Below the pieces are notes generated by a model. That model saw only the letters and a program-made list of their open reading frames with translations, searched no databases and had not been told where the DNA came from. Of a DNA stretch of 64,000 bases, positions 38,179 to 45,607 are shown one piece after another. Source of the stretch: an uncultured Streptococcus sp. (GTDB taxonomy: Bacteria; Bacillota; Bacilli; Lactobacillales; Streptococcaceae). Position numbers and translations under genes: made by a program. Where the stretch lies: contig CAJPSM010000001.1 in the NCBI GenBank assembly GCA_905373305.1, positions 1-64,000 on the forward strand, written 5' to 3'. The stretch's first letter is position 1, and the number at the start of each line of letters is the position of its first letter.

Positions 38179-38892
38179 TTAGCTAAAAATAATATATAGA
38201 AGCCACACAATTCCTAGTGCCAACAAAATCCAAAATACAAAAAGAACACGATGTTTGTTCCCTTTTGAATCAGCTCCAATCATATCAAGTACTTTTTTAT
38301 CTTCTTGGGGGTTCATTTTCTTCAATTCATCATGATAGGCAACCGAATCTAGAATATTATCTTCTGGCAATAATTCTGAAGCATAATAATCAGGAAAACC
38401 CATAGCAAGACCAATTAAGTTCTTTTCTGTCAAAGAAAAATCTAAATCTTTGGGTTGATTTCCCCGAATAGCTCGTATGTTTTTTAACAGTTTATCAGAA
38501 ACAACAGACACTTGGTCCATAAAAACAACATCTAAAAGATCAAATCCAAGCACATCACCGTCTTTTACGTTTGCAAGAATATAACGAACAAAGGCATCAT
38601 ATAGTTGCACGGATTGCGGGACATTTTCTTCTAAAAAAGAGCGGTTTTGGAGGGCATTCTGCTGGAATTTTTCAATAGGAAGCAAGATATCTACATTCTG
38701 CTCTTGATAAAACGTTTCTGCTCGCTCTTCATCTTCTTCGAGTTTTTCTGCTGTTTTCCAGAGAGAAATGGGAGTTCTTAAATCTTCTTCATCCCAAAAT
38801 AATTGCCAAAAATATGGTATAGTGTAGATGCCTGCTGTTAAGATACGAGCTTCATCCCCGTTTTTTAAGTAAATATAACTTCTATTTGCCAT
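38179..38892 (-). CDS. Unknown protein with C-terminal membrane anchor
   Basis: 237 aa from the ATG at 38892 (MANRSYIYLKNGDE), which has AAAGGA 6 bases upstream. It is a mostly acidic soluble domain with one hydrophobic helix near the C-terminus (about 218-236), so probably tail-anchored facing the cytosol. The MANRSYIY start resembles uncharacterised proteins often found as variable accessory genes; I cannot assign a family with certainty. It appears to have been inserted between the 111-aa gene and rsmA, because the rsmA start region is duplicated on the far side. Confidence 0.7.
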   Translation of the reverse strand: MANRSYIYLKNGDEARILTAGIYTIPYFWQLFWDEEDLRTPISLWKTAEKLEEDEERAETFYQEQNVDILLPIEKFQQNALQNRSFLEENVPQSVQLYDAFVRYILANVKDGDVLGFDLLDVVFMDQVSVVSDKLLKNIRAIRGNQPKDLDFSLTEKNLIGLAMGFPDYYASELLPEDNILDSVAYHDELKKMNPQEDKKVLDMIGADSKGNKHRVLFVFWILLALGIVWLLYIIFS

Positions 38893-39053
38893 ATCGTTTC
38901 CTTTCACAATCTTTTAAGTCGGTCAGTGGTTCAAGCAGGATGTAGATAAAACTATAAAGTTTCCAATTTTTTGCCTAATCGAAAAGCTAGACTTCATTTA
39001 AAAAGATGTTTCATAAAAGCACTGAGTGACAATAACGATACATAGCCGGTTTG

Positions 39054-39105
39054 ACCTTGGTCACGCTATAATCGCAATCCTTATCTATCCTCTTTACTAA
39101 TATAG
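39054..39105 (-). repeat. Decayed duplicate of the rsmA start region
   Basis: About 52 bases match 38129-38180 with few differences, including CCTTGGTCACGCTATAATC against CCTTGGTTACGCTATAATC. In this copy the rsmA ATG has become ATAAGG and the frame is broken. It overlaps the last codons and stop of the 111-aa gene. Confidence 0.7.
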
Positions 39106-39416
39106 TATGCTTCCGGGGTACTATGATAAAGCAAAACAAATAAGGGGGTCTCATTCATTCCTCTCAACGTCTCTTTTAAGACCGCATCTGGATGGATAAT
39201 CTCTCGTGTTTTGGTGAAATAAACACCTTGTTCACCATTGCGATTACGGAGTTCCCAGGCGACATTATTTCCTTGAACAGACGGCAAATAACGTTCCTTT
39301 TCTAGAAAGTCAAAAAATTCTTTCACCGTCATATCTTCAGAAACCTCAAATTCCATCTCATGAGGCAACACATCATCTCCCATACAGATAGATTCTCTAT
39401 CAACTCGGATTTTCAT
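39081..39416 (-). CDS. Unknown small protein
   Basis: 111 aa, acidic, without membrane segments or a signal peptide. It begins MKIRVDRESICMGDDV. No family recognised. A TACAAT-like -10 near 39480 and SD AAGGAAAG precede the ATG. Its stop codon lies in the segment that resembles the rsmA start, so in the ancestor this gene probably abutted rsmA directly. Confidence 0.7.
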   Translation of the reverse strand: MKIRVDRESICMGDDVLPHEMEFEVSEDMTVKEFFDFLEKERYLPSVQGNNVAWELRNRNGEQGVYFTKTREIIHPDAVLKETLRGMNETPLFVLLYHSTPEAYYISKEDR

Positions 39417-39512
39417 TTCGCTCTTTCCTTGTAAGTTTCTACTTGAACGCTATCAAAATAAATCTAAGTACCTCTATTGTAACACATTCCGCCTACATTT
39501 TGGGACGGTTTC

Positions 39513-40076
39513 TCAATCCTCATAACTGGTCATAGCATCTTCAACTTCAGCTAGACTAATGCCAAATAACTCTAAGCGCTTGAGGAGTTGCTTGCCGTTG
39601 GAATAGCCGATGCGGAGCTGTTCGCCCAGATACTCTCGGCGTTTACGACTGTCTGCTCCCGCTAGGAAACCAAGACGAATCAAGTCACTACGGCTGATAT
39701 CAAAGTCACTTTCTGCTTCAAACTGCTCAGTAACTTGTTCCAGCGCTGTTTTTAGGTCTGCATAGCTGGCGTGTTCAATTCCCAGGGAACGGCCCTTGGT
39801 CTTGGACTTGGGAACCGCTTCATCTCGTTTGAGAAAGGCATGCTGAACTGTCGGAATGGCCGTCATAATCATGCGACGAATGCGTTCGCCATTAAAGTCA
39901 GGATCTGTAAAGATAATGACACCATGCAAGTCATGCAGGCGACGAATGCGCTCTATATCCTGGTCATTGATAGCCGATCCTCGTGTCTCATAGGTCTCTA
40001 CATCAAAGTAACGTTTGAGATTGGCTGTATCATCCCGTCCTTCGACTACGATGACTTGGGAAATTTTTTCTTTCAT
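39513..40076 (-). CDS. rnmV: Ribonuclease M5
   Basis: 187 aa TOPRIM nuclease that trims the 5S rRNA precursor with the help of L18. The TOPRIM motifs VVEGRDD and FTDPDFNGERIR are present. It overlaps tatD by 4 bases, the usual tatD-rnmV-rsmA neighbourhood of Firmicutes. Confidence 0.95.
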   Translation of the reverse strand: MKEKISQVIVVEGRDDTANLKRYFDVETYETRGSAINDQDIERIRRLHDLHGVIIFTDPDFNGERIRRMIMTAIPTVQHAFLKRDEAVPKSKTKGRSLGIEHASYADLKTALEQVTEQFEAESDFDISRSDLIRLGFLAGADSRKRREYLGEQLRIGYSNGKQLLKRLELFGISLAEVEDAMTSYED

Positions 40077-40849
40077 GATTGTTTTTCCAATCCAAAAATA
40101 CGCTCTGCATTGGCACTTGTCACAGCAGCTAATTCTTCTGTCGCCATCCCACGCAAGTTGGCGATAAAGTCCACGACATAGCGGGTGTAGGCTGTCTTGT
40201 TTTCACGACCGCGCTTGGGAACAGGTGCCAAGTAAGGCGCATCTGTCTCAACGAGTATTTTATCCAAAGGAAGTTCTCTAGCAGCTTCTTGGATATCCGT
40301 CGCTTTCTTAAAGGTTACCACTCCCGAGAAGGAAATAGTCATACCAAGCTCGACAAACTTTTCTGCCCACTCAAGAGAGCCTGAAAACGAATGCATAATC
40401 CCACCACGAGGACCAACGCCCTCGCTCTTGATGATCTCATAGGTATCTTCCAGCGCATCCCTGGTATGGACCACAAAAGGCAAATCCAAGTCCTTAGACA
40501 ACTGAATCTGACGACGAAAAACCTGCTCCTGCACTTCCTTAGGTGCGGTCATCCAATGGTAGTCCAGACCAATCTCACCCAAAGCAACAACCTTGGGATG
40601 CTTAAGCTTTTCAAGCAAGTAAGCCTCGACCTCGTCAGTATATGTACCTGCTTCAGTCGGATGCCAGCCAATAGTCGCGTAGAGTTGCTCATACTCATCT
40701 GCCAACTCTAGGGCACGTTCAATGGTTGGCTTGTCAAAACCAACAATATTCATCTGTGTCACACCCATCTCAGCAGCCAAGGAGATTTCTTCTGCCTCGC
40801 GTCCTGCAAATTCTTCTACATTTAAATGTGTGTGCGTATCAAAAATCAT
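40073..40849 (-). CDS. tatD: TatD family metal-dependent hydrolase
   Basis: 258 aa amidohydrolase-fold deoxyribonuclease. Metal ligands are seen in FDTHTHLN, LGEIGLDYH, VHTRDALED, MHSFSG and ETDAPYLAP. The start at 40849 (MIFDTHTH) has GAGG 9 bases upstream; the much longer reading would begin before the promoter. An extended -10 TGGTATAAT lies at 40877-40882. Confidence 0.93.
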   Translation of the reverse strand: MIFDTHTHLNVEEFAGREAEEISLAAEMGVTQMNIVGFDKPTIERALELADEYEQLYATIGWHPTEAGTYTDEVEAYLLEKLKHPKVVALGEIGLDYHWMTAPKEVQEQVFRRQIQLSKDLDLPFVVHTRDALEDTYEIIKSEGVGPRGGIMHSFSGSLEWAEKFVELGMTISFSGVVTFKKATDIQEAARELPLDKILVETDAPYLAPVPKRGRENKTAYTRYVVDFIANLRGMATEELAAVTSANAERIFGLEKQS

Positions 40850-40876
40850 CTCTTCTAACCTCATTTTCTTCCATCT

Positions 40877-40882
40877 ATTATA
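40877..40882 (-). promoter_or_regulatory. Extended -10 promoter of tatD
   Basis: TGGTATAAT on the reverse strand, 27 bases before the chosen tatD start; no clear -35. Confidence 0.5.
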
Positions 40883-40936
40883 CCAAAAATAGCAGCCCTC
40901 GGCTTGGAAAAATATCCAAAAACCAATCATTCTCCC

Positions 40937-40965
40937 TTGACTGCCTTTTTTCAAAGCAGTATAAT
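40937..40965 (+). promoter_or_regulatory. Promoter of the KimA-like gene
   Basis: -35 TTGACT (40937-40942), 17-base spacer, -10 TATAAT (40960-40965). Transcription should start near 40972, so the ATG at 40974 is unlikely to be used and the one at 41001 is favoured. Confidence 0.85.
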
Positions 40966-41000
40966 AACACTTATTGAAATTTTCATCAAAGGAAAAGAAA

Positions 41001-42845
41001 ATGTTTAGAAAATTAAAATATACCTTTATCGGTCGACCACTCAAGTCTCTCACAGACGGCGAAGGGGGATTACTTGGAAAAATGCAGGCACTTGCAATGT
41101 TATCCAGTGATGCCCTGTCTTCTATTGCCTATGGACCTGAACAAGTCATTATCGTTTTAGTCAGTCTCTCTCCTCTCGCTATTTGGTGGAGCCTCCCTAT
41201 CGGTATTTTTGTCCTCTTACTCCTCGCTAGTTTGACCATTTCCTATCGTCAAATCATTCATGCCTATCCTCAAGGAGGAGGGGCTTATATGGTCACTCGG
41301 GAAAATCTCTCCCCTGAACTGGGCTTGATTGCAGGAGGCAGTCTCCTTGTTGACTATATGCTGACAGTAGCCGTATCCGTCGCTTCTGGAGCTGATGCTA
41401 TTACAGCAGCCATACCTGCCCTCCATCCCTACAATCTTCATATCTCTATTTTCCTAGTCTGCCTGCTCATGCTCTTGAATTTAAGAGGATTGAAAGAATC
41501 TGCCAGCTCTCTGATGATTCCCGTCTACCTCTTTATCTTCAGTACCGTCTTTCTCTTGCTTTATGGGGTCTTTCAACTGTTTACAGGTTCCCTAAACTAT
41601 CAGGCAACTTCAACCATTGGACAAACTGTTCCGAGCCTTTCCATCGTTCTCCTACTAAGAGCCTTTACCAGTGGCTCTGCCTCTCTGACAGGGGTTGAAG
41701 CTATTTCAAATGCGGTACCATTTTTTAAAACTCCGAAAGAAAAGAATGCTGCTCAGACTTTGACCATCATGTCGCTGATTTTAGGATTTCTTTTTGCAGG
41801 CATTACCTTCCTAAACTACTGGATGGGTATCACGCCTCAACACGGAGAAACCATCCTCTCGCAAATGGCCAAGGGCATTCTTGGTGATTCATTCTTTGGT
41901 CATGCTAGCTACTATCTCTTCCAGTTCTCGACTGCCTTGATTCTAGCCGTAGCTGCAAATACTGGCTTTTCAGCCTTCCCTATGCTGTCCTACAATATGG
42001 CCAAAAACAAGTACATGCCCCATCTCTTTATGGAAAAAGGGGATCGCCTTGGCTACTCCAACGGTATCTTAACTCTGGCTTTTGGAGCTATGATCCTTCT
42101 TCTAATTTTTAATGGGAATACTGAACGCTTGATTCCTCTTTATACTATCGGGGTCTTCGTTCCCTTTGCCCTATCTCAGACTGGAATGATTCGTCATTGG
42201 AAAAAGGAAAAAGGAGCAAACTTCTTAAAACCTGCCTTTGCTAATATCCTTGGGGCCATCATTTGTTATGCTATCGTTCTCATTTTACTCCTCTTCAGAC
42301 TGGGTGATATCTGGCCATTCTTCCCAATTATCCTAGTTTTAACCTTCCTCTTTTTGTCTATCCACAGTCATTATCAAAAAGTGGCAAAACAACTACGACT
42401 CTACGATGGAATCCAAAAACGCACTTATGACGGCAACCTTGTTCTTGTCCTAGTAGGAAATGTCACTCGGGTAAGCGTAGGAGCGATTAACTACGCTCAA
42501 AGTATCGGTGACGAAGTGTTGGCCATGCACATTTCTACTAAAGAAACGGCTGAAAAAGACCAAGAAAGTCTTCAGGAATTTTCCGATTACTTCCCAAATA
42601 TCACTCTGAAAAATATCAACACCAGTTACCGCGACATCATCACCCCTAGCGTCAAGTATGTCAAACGAATCGCCCAAGAAGCCAAGCAAAAAAACTATAC
42701 CGTTACAGTCCTCGTCCCACAGTTTATCCCTAACAAGCCTTGGCAAAATATCCTGCACAATCAAATGAGCCTCAAACTAAAATACGCTCTTAGATGGCAT
42801 GAAGACGTCGTTGTCGCTAGCTACTCCTATCACTTAAAAGAATAA
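41001..42845 (+). CDS. kimA: KimA-family high-affinity potassium importer
   Basis: 614 aa. An APC-fold membrane domain with about 12 helices (residues 30-460) ends in a soluble, universal-stress-like domain (about 470-614). Segments such as LAMLSSDALSS, YPQGGGAYMV, LIAGGSLLVDY and LTGVEAISNA, and the C-terminal ILHNQ, closely recall Bacillus subtilis KimA (YdaO), a KUP-superfamily K+/H+ symporter shut off by c-di-AMP, rather than an amino acid permease. SD AAGGA lies 9 bases before the ATG at 41001. No ydaO/kimA-type riboswitch is seen upstream. Confidence 0.82.
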   Translation: MFRKLKYTFIGRPLKSLTDGEGGLLGKMQALAMLSSDALSSIAYGPEQVIIVLVSLSPLAIWWSLPIGIFVLLLLASLTISYRQIIHAYPQGGGAYMVTRENLSPELGLIAGGSLLVDYMLTVAVSVASGADAITAAIPALHPYNLHISIFLVCLLMLLNLRGLKESASSLMIPVYLFIFSTVFLLLYGVFQLFTGSLNYQATSTIGQTVPSLSIVLLLRAFTSGSASLTGVEAISNAVPFFKTPKEKNAAQTLTIMSLILGFLFAGITFLNYWMGITPQHGETILSQMAKGILGDSFFGHASYYLFQFSTALILAVAANTGFSAFPMLSYNMAKNKYMPHLFMEKGDRLGYSNGILTLAFGAMILLLIFNGNTERLIPLYTIGVFVPFALSQTGMIRHWKKEKGANFLKPAFANILGAIICYAIVLILLLFRLGDIWPFFPIILVLTFLFLSIHSHYQKVAKQLRLYDGIQKRTYDGNLVLVLVGNVTRVSVGAINYAQSIGDEVLAMHISTKETAEKDQESLQEFSDYFPNITLKNINTSYRDIITPSVKYVKRIAQEAKQKNYTVTVLVPQFIPNKPWQNILHNQMSLKLKYALRWHEDVVVASYSYHLKE

Positions 42846-42847
42846 AC

Positions 42848-42893
42848 AAAAACTCAAAATCAGTAACGTATATCTGGTTTTGAGTTTTTCTAT
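42848..42893 (+). terminator. Terminator of kimA
   Basis: AAACTCAAAA (42850-42859) pairs with TTTTGAGTTT (42878-42887), with inner CAG/CTG, followed by TTC; symmetric enough to act in both directions. Confidence 0.82.
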
Positions 42894-42967
42894 ATGCAAT
42901 CTTTTAAATAGGTCCTCTATGAATTTCAGTTGAAATGGACGATTTCATGGACAATTCACTATGTAAG

Positions 42968-43007
42968 ATAAAAAGAAAAGCCAGTAGACTCGAGTTCCTA
43001 CTGACTT
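42968..43007 (-). terminator. Terminator of rpmH
   Basis: Reverse strand AAGTCAGTAG, GAACTCGAGT, CTACTGGCTT followed by TTCTTTTT. Confidence 0.85.
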
Positions 43008-43027
43008 CTTTGTTGAATTCGTTTGGA

Positions 43028-43162
43028 TTAAGCAGCCAAAACTTTGCGTCCTTTACGACGACGAGCTGCCAATACGCGACGACCGTTTTTAGTTGACATA
43101 CGGTTACGGAATCCGTGTTTGCGCGCACGACGAAGTTTACTTGGTTGATAAGTACGTTTCAC
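43028..43162 (-). CDS. rpmH: 50S ribosomal protein L34
   Basis: 44 aa, the standard L34 length, very basic: begins (M)[17 protein letters not shown] and ends RKVLAA. The start codon is GTG at 43162 with AGGAGG about 9 bases upstream. In many bacteria rpmH lies by dnaA and rnpA; here it stands alone between its own promoter and terminator. Confidence 0.97.
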
Positions 43163-43236
43163 GATGAATACCTCCTCATAGATTTTGTATTCGTTTAGCC
43201 GGCTATAAAGTGATCAGTTACTAAACATACTTTACT

Positions 43237-43265
43237 ATTCTATCTGATTCTGCCACTTTTGTCAA
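43237..43265 (-). promoter_or_regulatory. Promoter of rpmH
   Basis: -35 TTGACA (43260-43265), 17-base spacer, -10 TAGAAT (43237-43242) on the reverse strand; leaves a leader of about 70 bases. Confidence 0.85.
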
Positions 43266-43306
43266 TAGTTCCTAGCAAATGTTTTCTAGCTTTTCCTATG
43301 AAAGCC

Positions 43307-44521
43307 TTATCTACGATACTGTTTCAAGAAACGAGTCATCTTTTCTTGGATTTGTGCCAGTTCGTCTACTCGTGGGAGGTAAACGATACGGAAATGGTCT
43401 GGTTCTTGCCAGTTAAATCCTCGACCATGAACCAAAAGAACCTTTTCTTGTTTCAAGAAATTAAGGACAAACTGCTCATCATCATCGATGCGATACATAT
43501 TGCGATCAATTTTAGGGAAGATATAAAGCCCCGCCTTAGGTTTGACTGCAGACAAACCTGGAATATCTTGAATGGCATTGTAGATAAAATTTCTTTGTTC
43601 ATAGATACGACCACCAGGAAGGAGCAATTCATCCACCGACTGGTGACCTCCTAGCGAGGTTTGTACAACTTGCTGGGCCAAAACGTTAGAGCAGAGGCGC
43701 ATATTTGAAAGCATATTGAGCCCTTCAATATAGCCTTTAACATGGGTCTTAGGTCCAGATAAGACCATCCAGCCTACACGGAAACCAGCGATACGGTGGG
43801 ATTTCGAAAGACCGTTCATGCTGACGCAGAAGACGTCTGGAGCCAGACTTGCTACCGGTGTATGAACATGTCCATCCATCACCATGCGGTCATAAATCTC
43901 ATCTGCAAAGATGATCAAATCGTTTTGACGCGCAATCTCGATGATCTCCAATAAGAGTTCCTTAGGATAGAGAGCTCCCGTCGGGTTATTTGGATTGATA
44001 AGGACGATTGCCTTGGTATTGGAAGTAATTTTTGACTTGATGTCATCAATATCTGGATACCATTCTGCAGCTTCATCACAGATATAGTGAACGGCATTTC
44101 CTCCAGCTAGACTGACAGCAGCTGTCCAGAGAGGATAGTCTGGCATAGGCACCAAGATCTCATCGCCATTGTCCAACAACCCCTGCATGGACATGACAAT
44201 CAGCTCACTGACACCATTTCCAAGGTAAATATCATCAATATCCACATTTGGAAATTTCTTTAGCTGGCAATACTGCATGATAGCCTTACGTGCCGAAAAA
44301 ATACCCTTAGAGTCAGAGTAACCTTCACTATCACGCGCATTCATAATCAAGTCATGAATGACCTCATCTGGCGCTGTAAAACCAAATTCTGCTGGATTTC
44401 CTGTATTCAGACGTAAAATCTTTTCACCATTTGCTCGCATGCGCATGGCTTCTTCCAAAACAGGACCACGGATATCATAAGCCACATGCTCTAACTTACT
44501 AGACTTGTTATATTCTTTCAT
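43307..44521 (-). CDS. PLP-dependent class I/II aminotransferase (AlaT-like)
   Basis: 404 aa. The PLP lysine is in VSMNGLSKSHRIAGFRVGW, and the NPNNPTGALY and ADEIYDRM segments are typical of fold-type I aminotransferases. The closest known role is alanine/glutamate-pyruvate transamination. SD GAGGAA precedes the ATG; -10 TATAAT at about 44554. Confidence 0.88.
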   Translation of the reverse strand: MKEYNKSSKLEHVAYDIRGPVLEEAMRMRANGEKILRLNTGNPAEFGFTAPDEVIHDLIMNARDSEGYSDSKGIFSARKAIMQYCQLKKFPNVDIDDIYLGNGVSELIVMSMQGLLDNGDEILVPMPDYPLWTAAVSLAGGNAVHYICDEAAEWYPDIDDIKSKITSNTKAIVLINPNNPTGALYPKELLLEIIEIARQNDLIIFADEIYDRMVMDGHVHTPVASLAPDVFCVSMNGLSKSHRIAGFRVGWMVLSGPKTHVKGYIEGLNMLSNMRLCSNVLAQQVVQTSLGGHQSVDELLLPGGRIYEQRNFIYNAIQDIPGLSAVKPKAGLYIFPKIDRNMYRIDDDEQFVLNFLKQEKVLLVHGRGFNWQEPDHFRIVYLPRVDELAQIQEKMTRFLKQYRR

Positions 44522-44610
44522 CTTGTTTCCTCAATTCATCGAGATAGTAACATTATACCACTAGACAGGCCATGCGACAAGTTTCCTGAAAGAGAGGAGT
44601 GCAGAAAATA

Positions 44611-44634
44611 GTAAAACCTTGCTAAAAAGCAAGG
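44611..44634 (-). terminator. Terminator of the small membrane gene
   Basis: Reverse strand CCTTGCT, TTTT, AGCAAGG followed by TTTTAC. Confidence 0.82.
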
Positions 44635-44660
44635 AGAGCAGAGTTTATCAACTATATCGT

Positions 44661-44962
44661 TCACAATCCTATAGATAGTGCTGCTAGGAAAAATCCGACA
44701 AGAGGGTAATAGCAAGCATCTAACATCAAAAAAAGGAAACTGGTATTTTGAAAGACCACATTTCCATTTCGAAACATAGCATAACTCAAAAACAGTTGAA
44801 ATAGCAAATGAATTAGAGCTAGGTAGATAAAAATCAGAAAATAAAGGTAAGTAATTCTGACATAAAATAGATAAATAGAATTTGAAGAGCCAGAGGGATC
44901 AATAAACAACTATAAAATCGTTTCGAGAAAGATTTTTCTGCTATTCCAAATACGTGAGCCAT
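44661..44962 (-). pseudogene. Small membrane protein gene broken by a frameshift
   Basis: An ATG at 44962 with AGGAGG 7 bases upstream starts MAHVFGIAEKSFSKRF and runs into a hydrophobic stretch but stops at 44834 after 42 codons. The hydrophobic reading continues in the -1 frame to 44661, giving two or three more membrane helices. One inserted base (or two lost), perhaps in a T run near 44838-44850, would explain it. The intact product would be about 100 aa with three or four membrane helices. No family recognised. Promoter and terminator are still present. Confidence 0.6.
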
Positions 44963-45017
44963 AAGGACACCTCCTCATCTCCGCTCTCTTGCATAGATTC
45001 AGTAGAACATAAATAAA

Positions 45018-45045
45018 GATATAGTGAGGGCGATAACATTTTCAA
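45018..45045 (-). promoter_or_regulatory. Promoter of the broken membrane gene
   Basis: -35 TTGAAA (45040-45045), 16-base spacer, -10 TATATC (45018-45023) on the reverse strand. Confidence 0.5.
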
Positions 45046-45062
45046 CTAAAATACTTTTTTAC

Positions 45063-45091
45063 TTTACTTCTTTAGTGAAAAGGATTACAAT
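45063..45091 (+). promoter_or_regulatory. Promoter of the universal stress protein gene
   Basis: -35 TTTACT (45063-45068), 17-base spacer, -10 TACAAT (45086-45091), about 30 bases before the ATG. Confidence 0.65.
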
Positions 45092-45121
45092 AAAAGTAAG
45101 AAAATTTCAGGAGGTTTCATT

Positions 45122-45574
45122 ATGGCACAACGTTACCAAAATGTTATGGTTGCAATTGATGGTTCTAAAGAAGCGGACTTGGCTTTCGTCAAAGGTGTTT
45201 ACACTGCTCTACGCAATGATTCCAGGCTCACCATTGTCCATGTTATTGACACACGCGCTCTTCAAAGCGTATCTACCTTTGATGCTGAAGTTTACGAAGA
45301 ACTCCAAGTTGACGCTGAAAGTTTGATGAAGGAGTACGAAAAACGTGCAAAAGATGCGGGTGTGACGGATATTCACATCGTCATCGAAATGGGAAATCCG
45401 AAGACCCTCCTTGCCCGCACCATTCCAGACGCAGAAAATGTTGACCTGATTCTCGTTGGCGCAACAGGTCTCAATGCCTTTGAACGCCTCTTGATTGGCT
45501 CTTCATCTGAATACATCCTCCGCCATGCAAAAGTCGACTTACTGGTCGTGAGAGAACAAGAAAAAACATTATAG
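45122..45574 (+). CDS. Universal stress protein (UspA family, ATP-binding type)
   Basis: 150 aa Rossmann-like alpha/beta protein. The ATP-binding motif G-2x-G-9x-G-S is complete (GATG, nine residues, GS), and the VAIDGS phosphate strand is at the start. Probably a dimeric cytosolic stress or nucleotide sensor. SD AGGAGG precedes the ATG. Confidence 0.92.
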   Translation: MAQRYQNVMVAIDGSKEADLAFVKGVYTALRNDSRLTIVHVIDTRALQSVSTFDAEVYEELQVDAESLMKEYEKRAKDAGVTDIHIVIEMGNPKTLLARTIPDAENVDLILVGATGLNAFERLLIGSSSEYILRHAKVDLLVVREQEKTL

Positions 45575-45582
45575 GAATACAA

Positions 45583-45606
45583 AAGGAGCCTACTAGGCTC
45601 CTTTTT
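45583..45606 (+). terminator. Terminator of the universal stress protein gene (bidirectional)
   Basis: AGGAGCC, TACTA, GGCTCCT followed by TTTTC; on the reverse strand it ends CCTTTTG and serves the convergent HAD gene too. Confidence 0.88.
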
Positions 45607-45607
45607 C

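Noticed and set aside
40850..41053. 68-residue N-terminal extension of TatD
   Set aside because: It would pass through the tatD promoter and into the divergent kimA gene; the TatD fold begins at MIFDTHTH.
44661..44909. 82-aa membrane ORF as a complete gene of its own
   Set aside because: Its first codon is a TTG without SD inside a longer hydrophobic reading; the strong SD belongs to ATG 44962, so it is the second part of a frameshifted gene.
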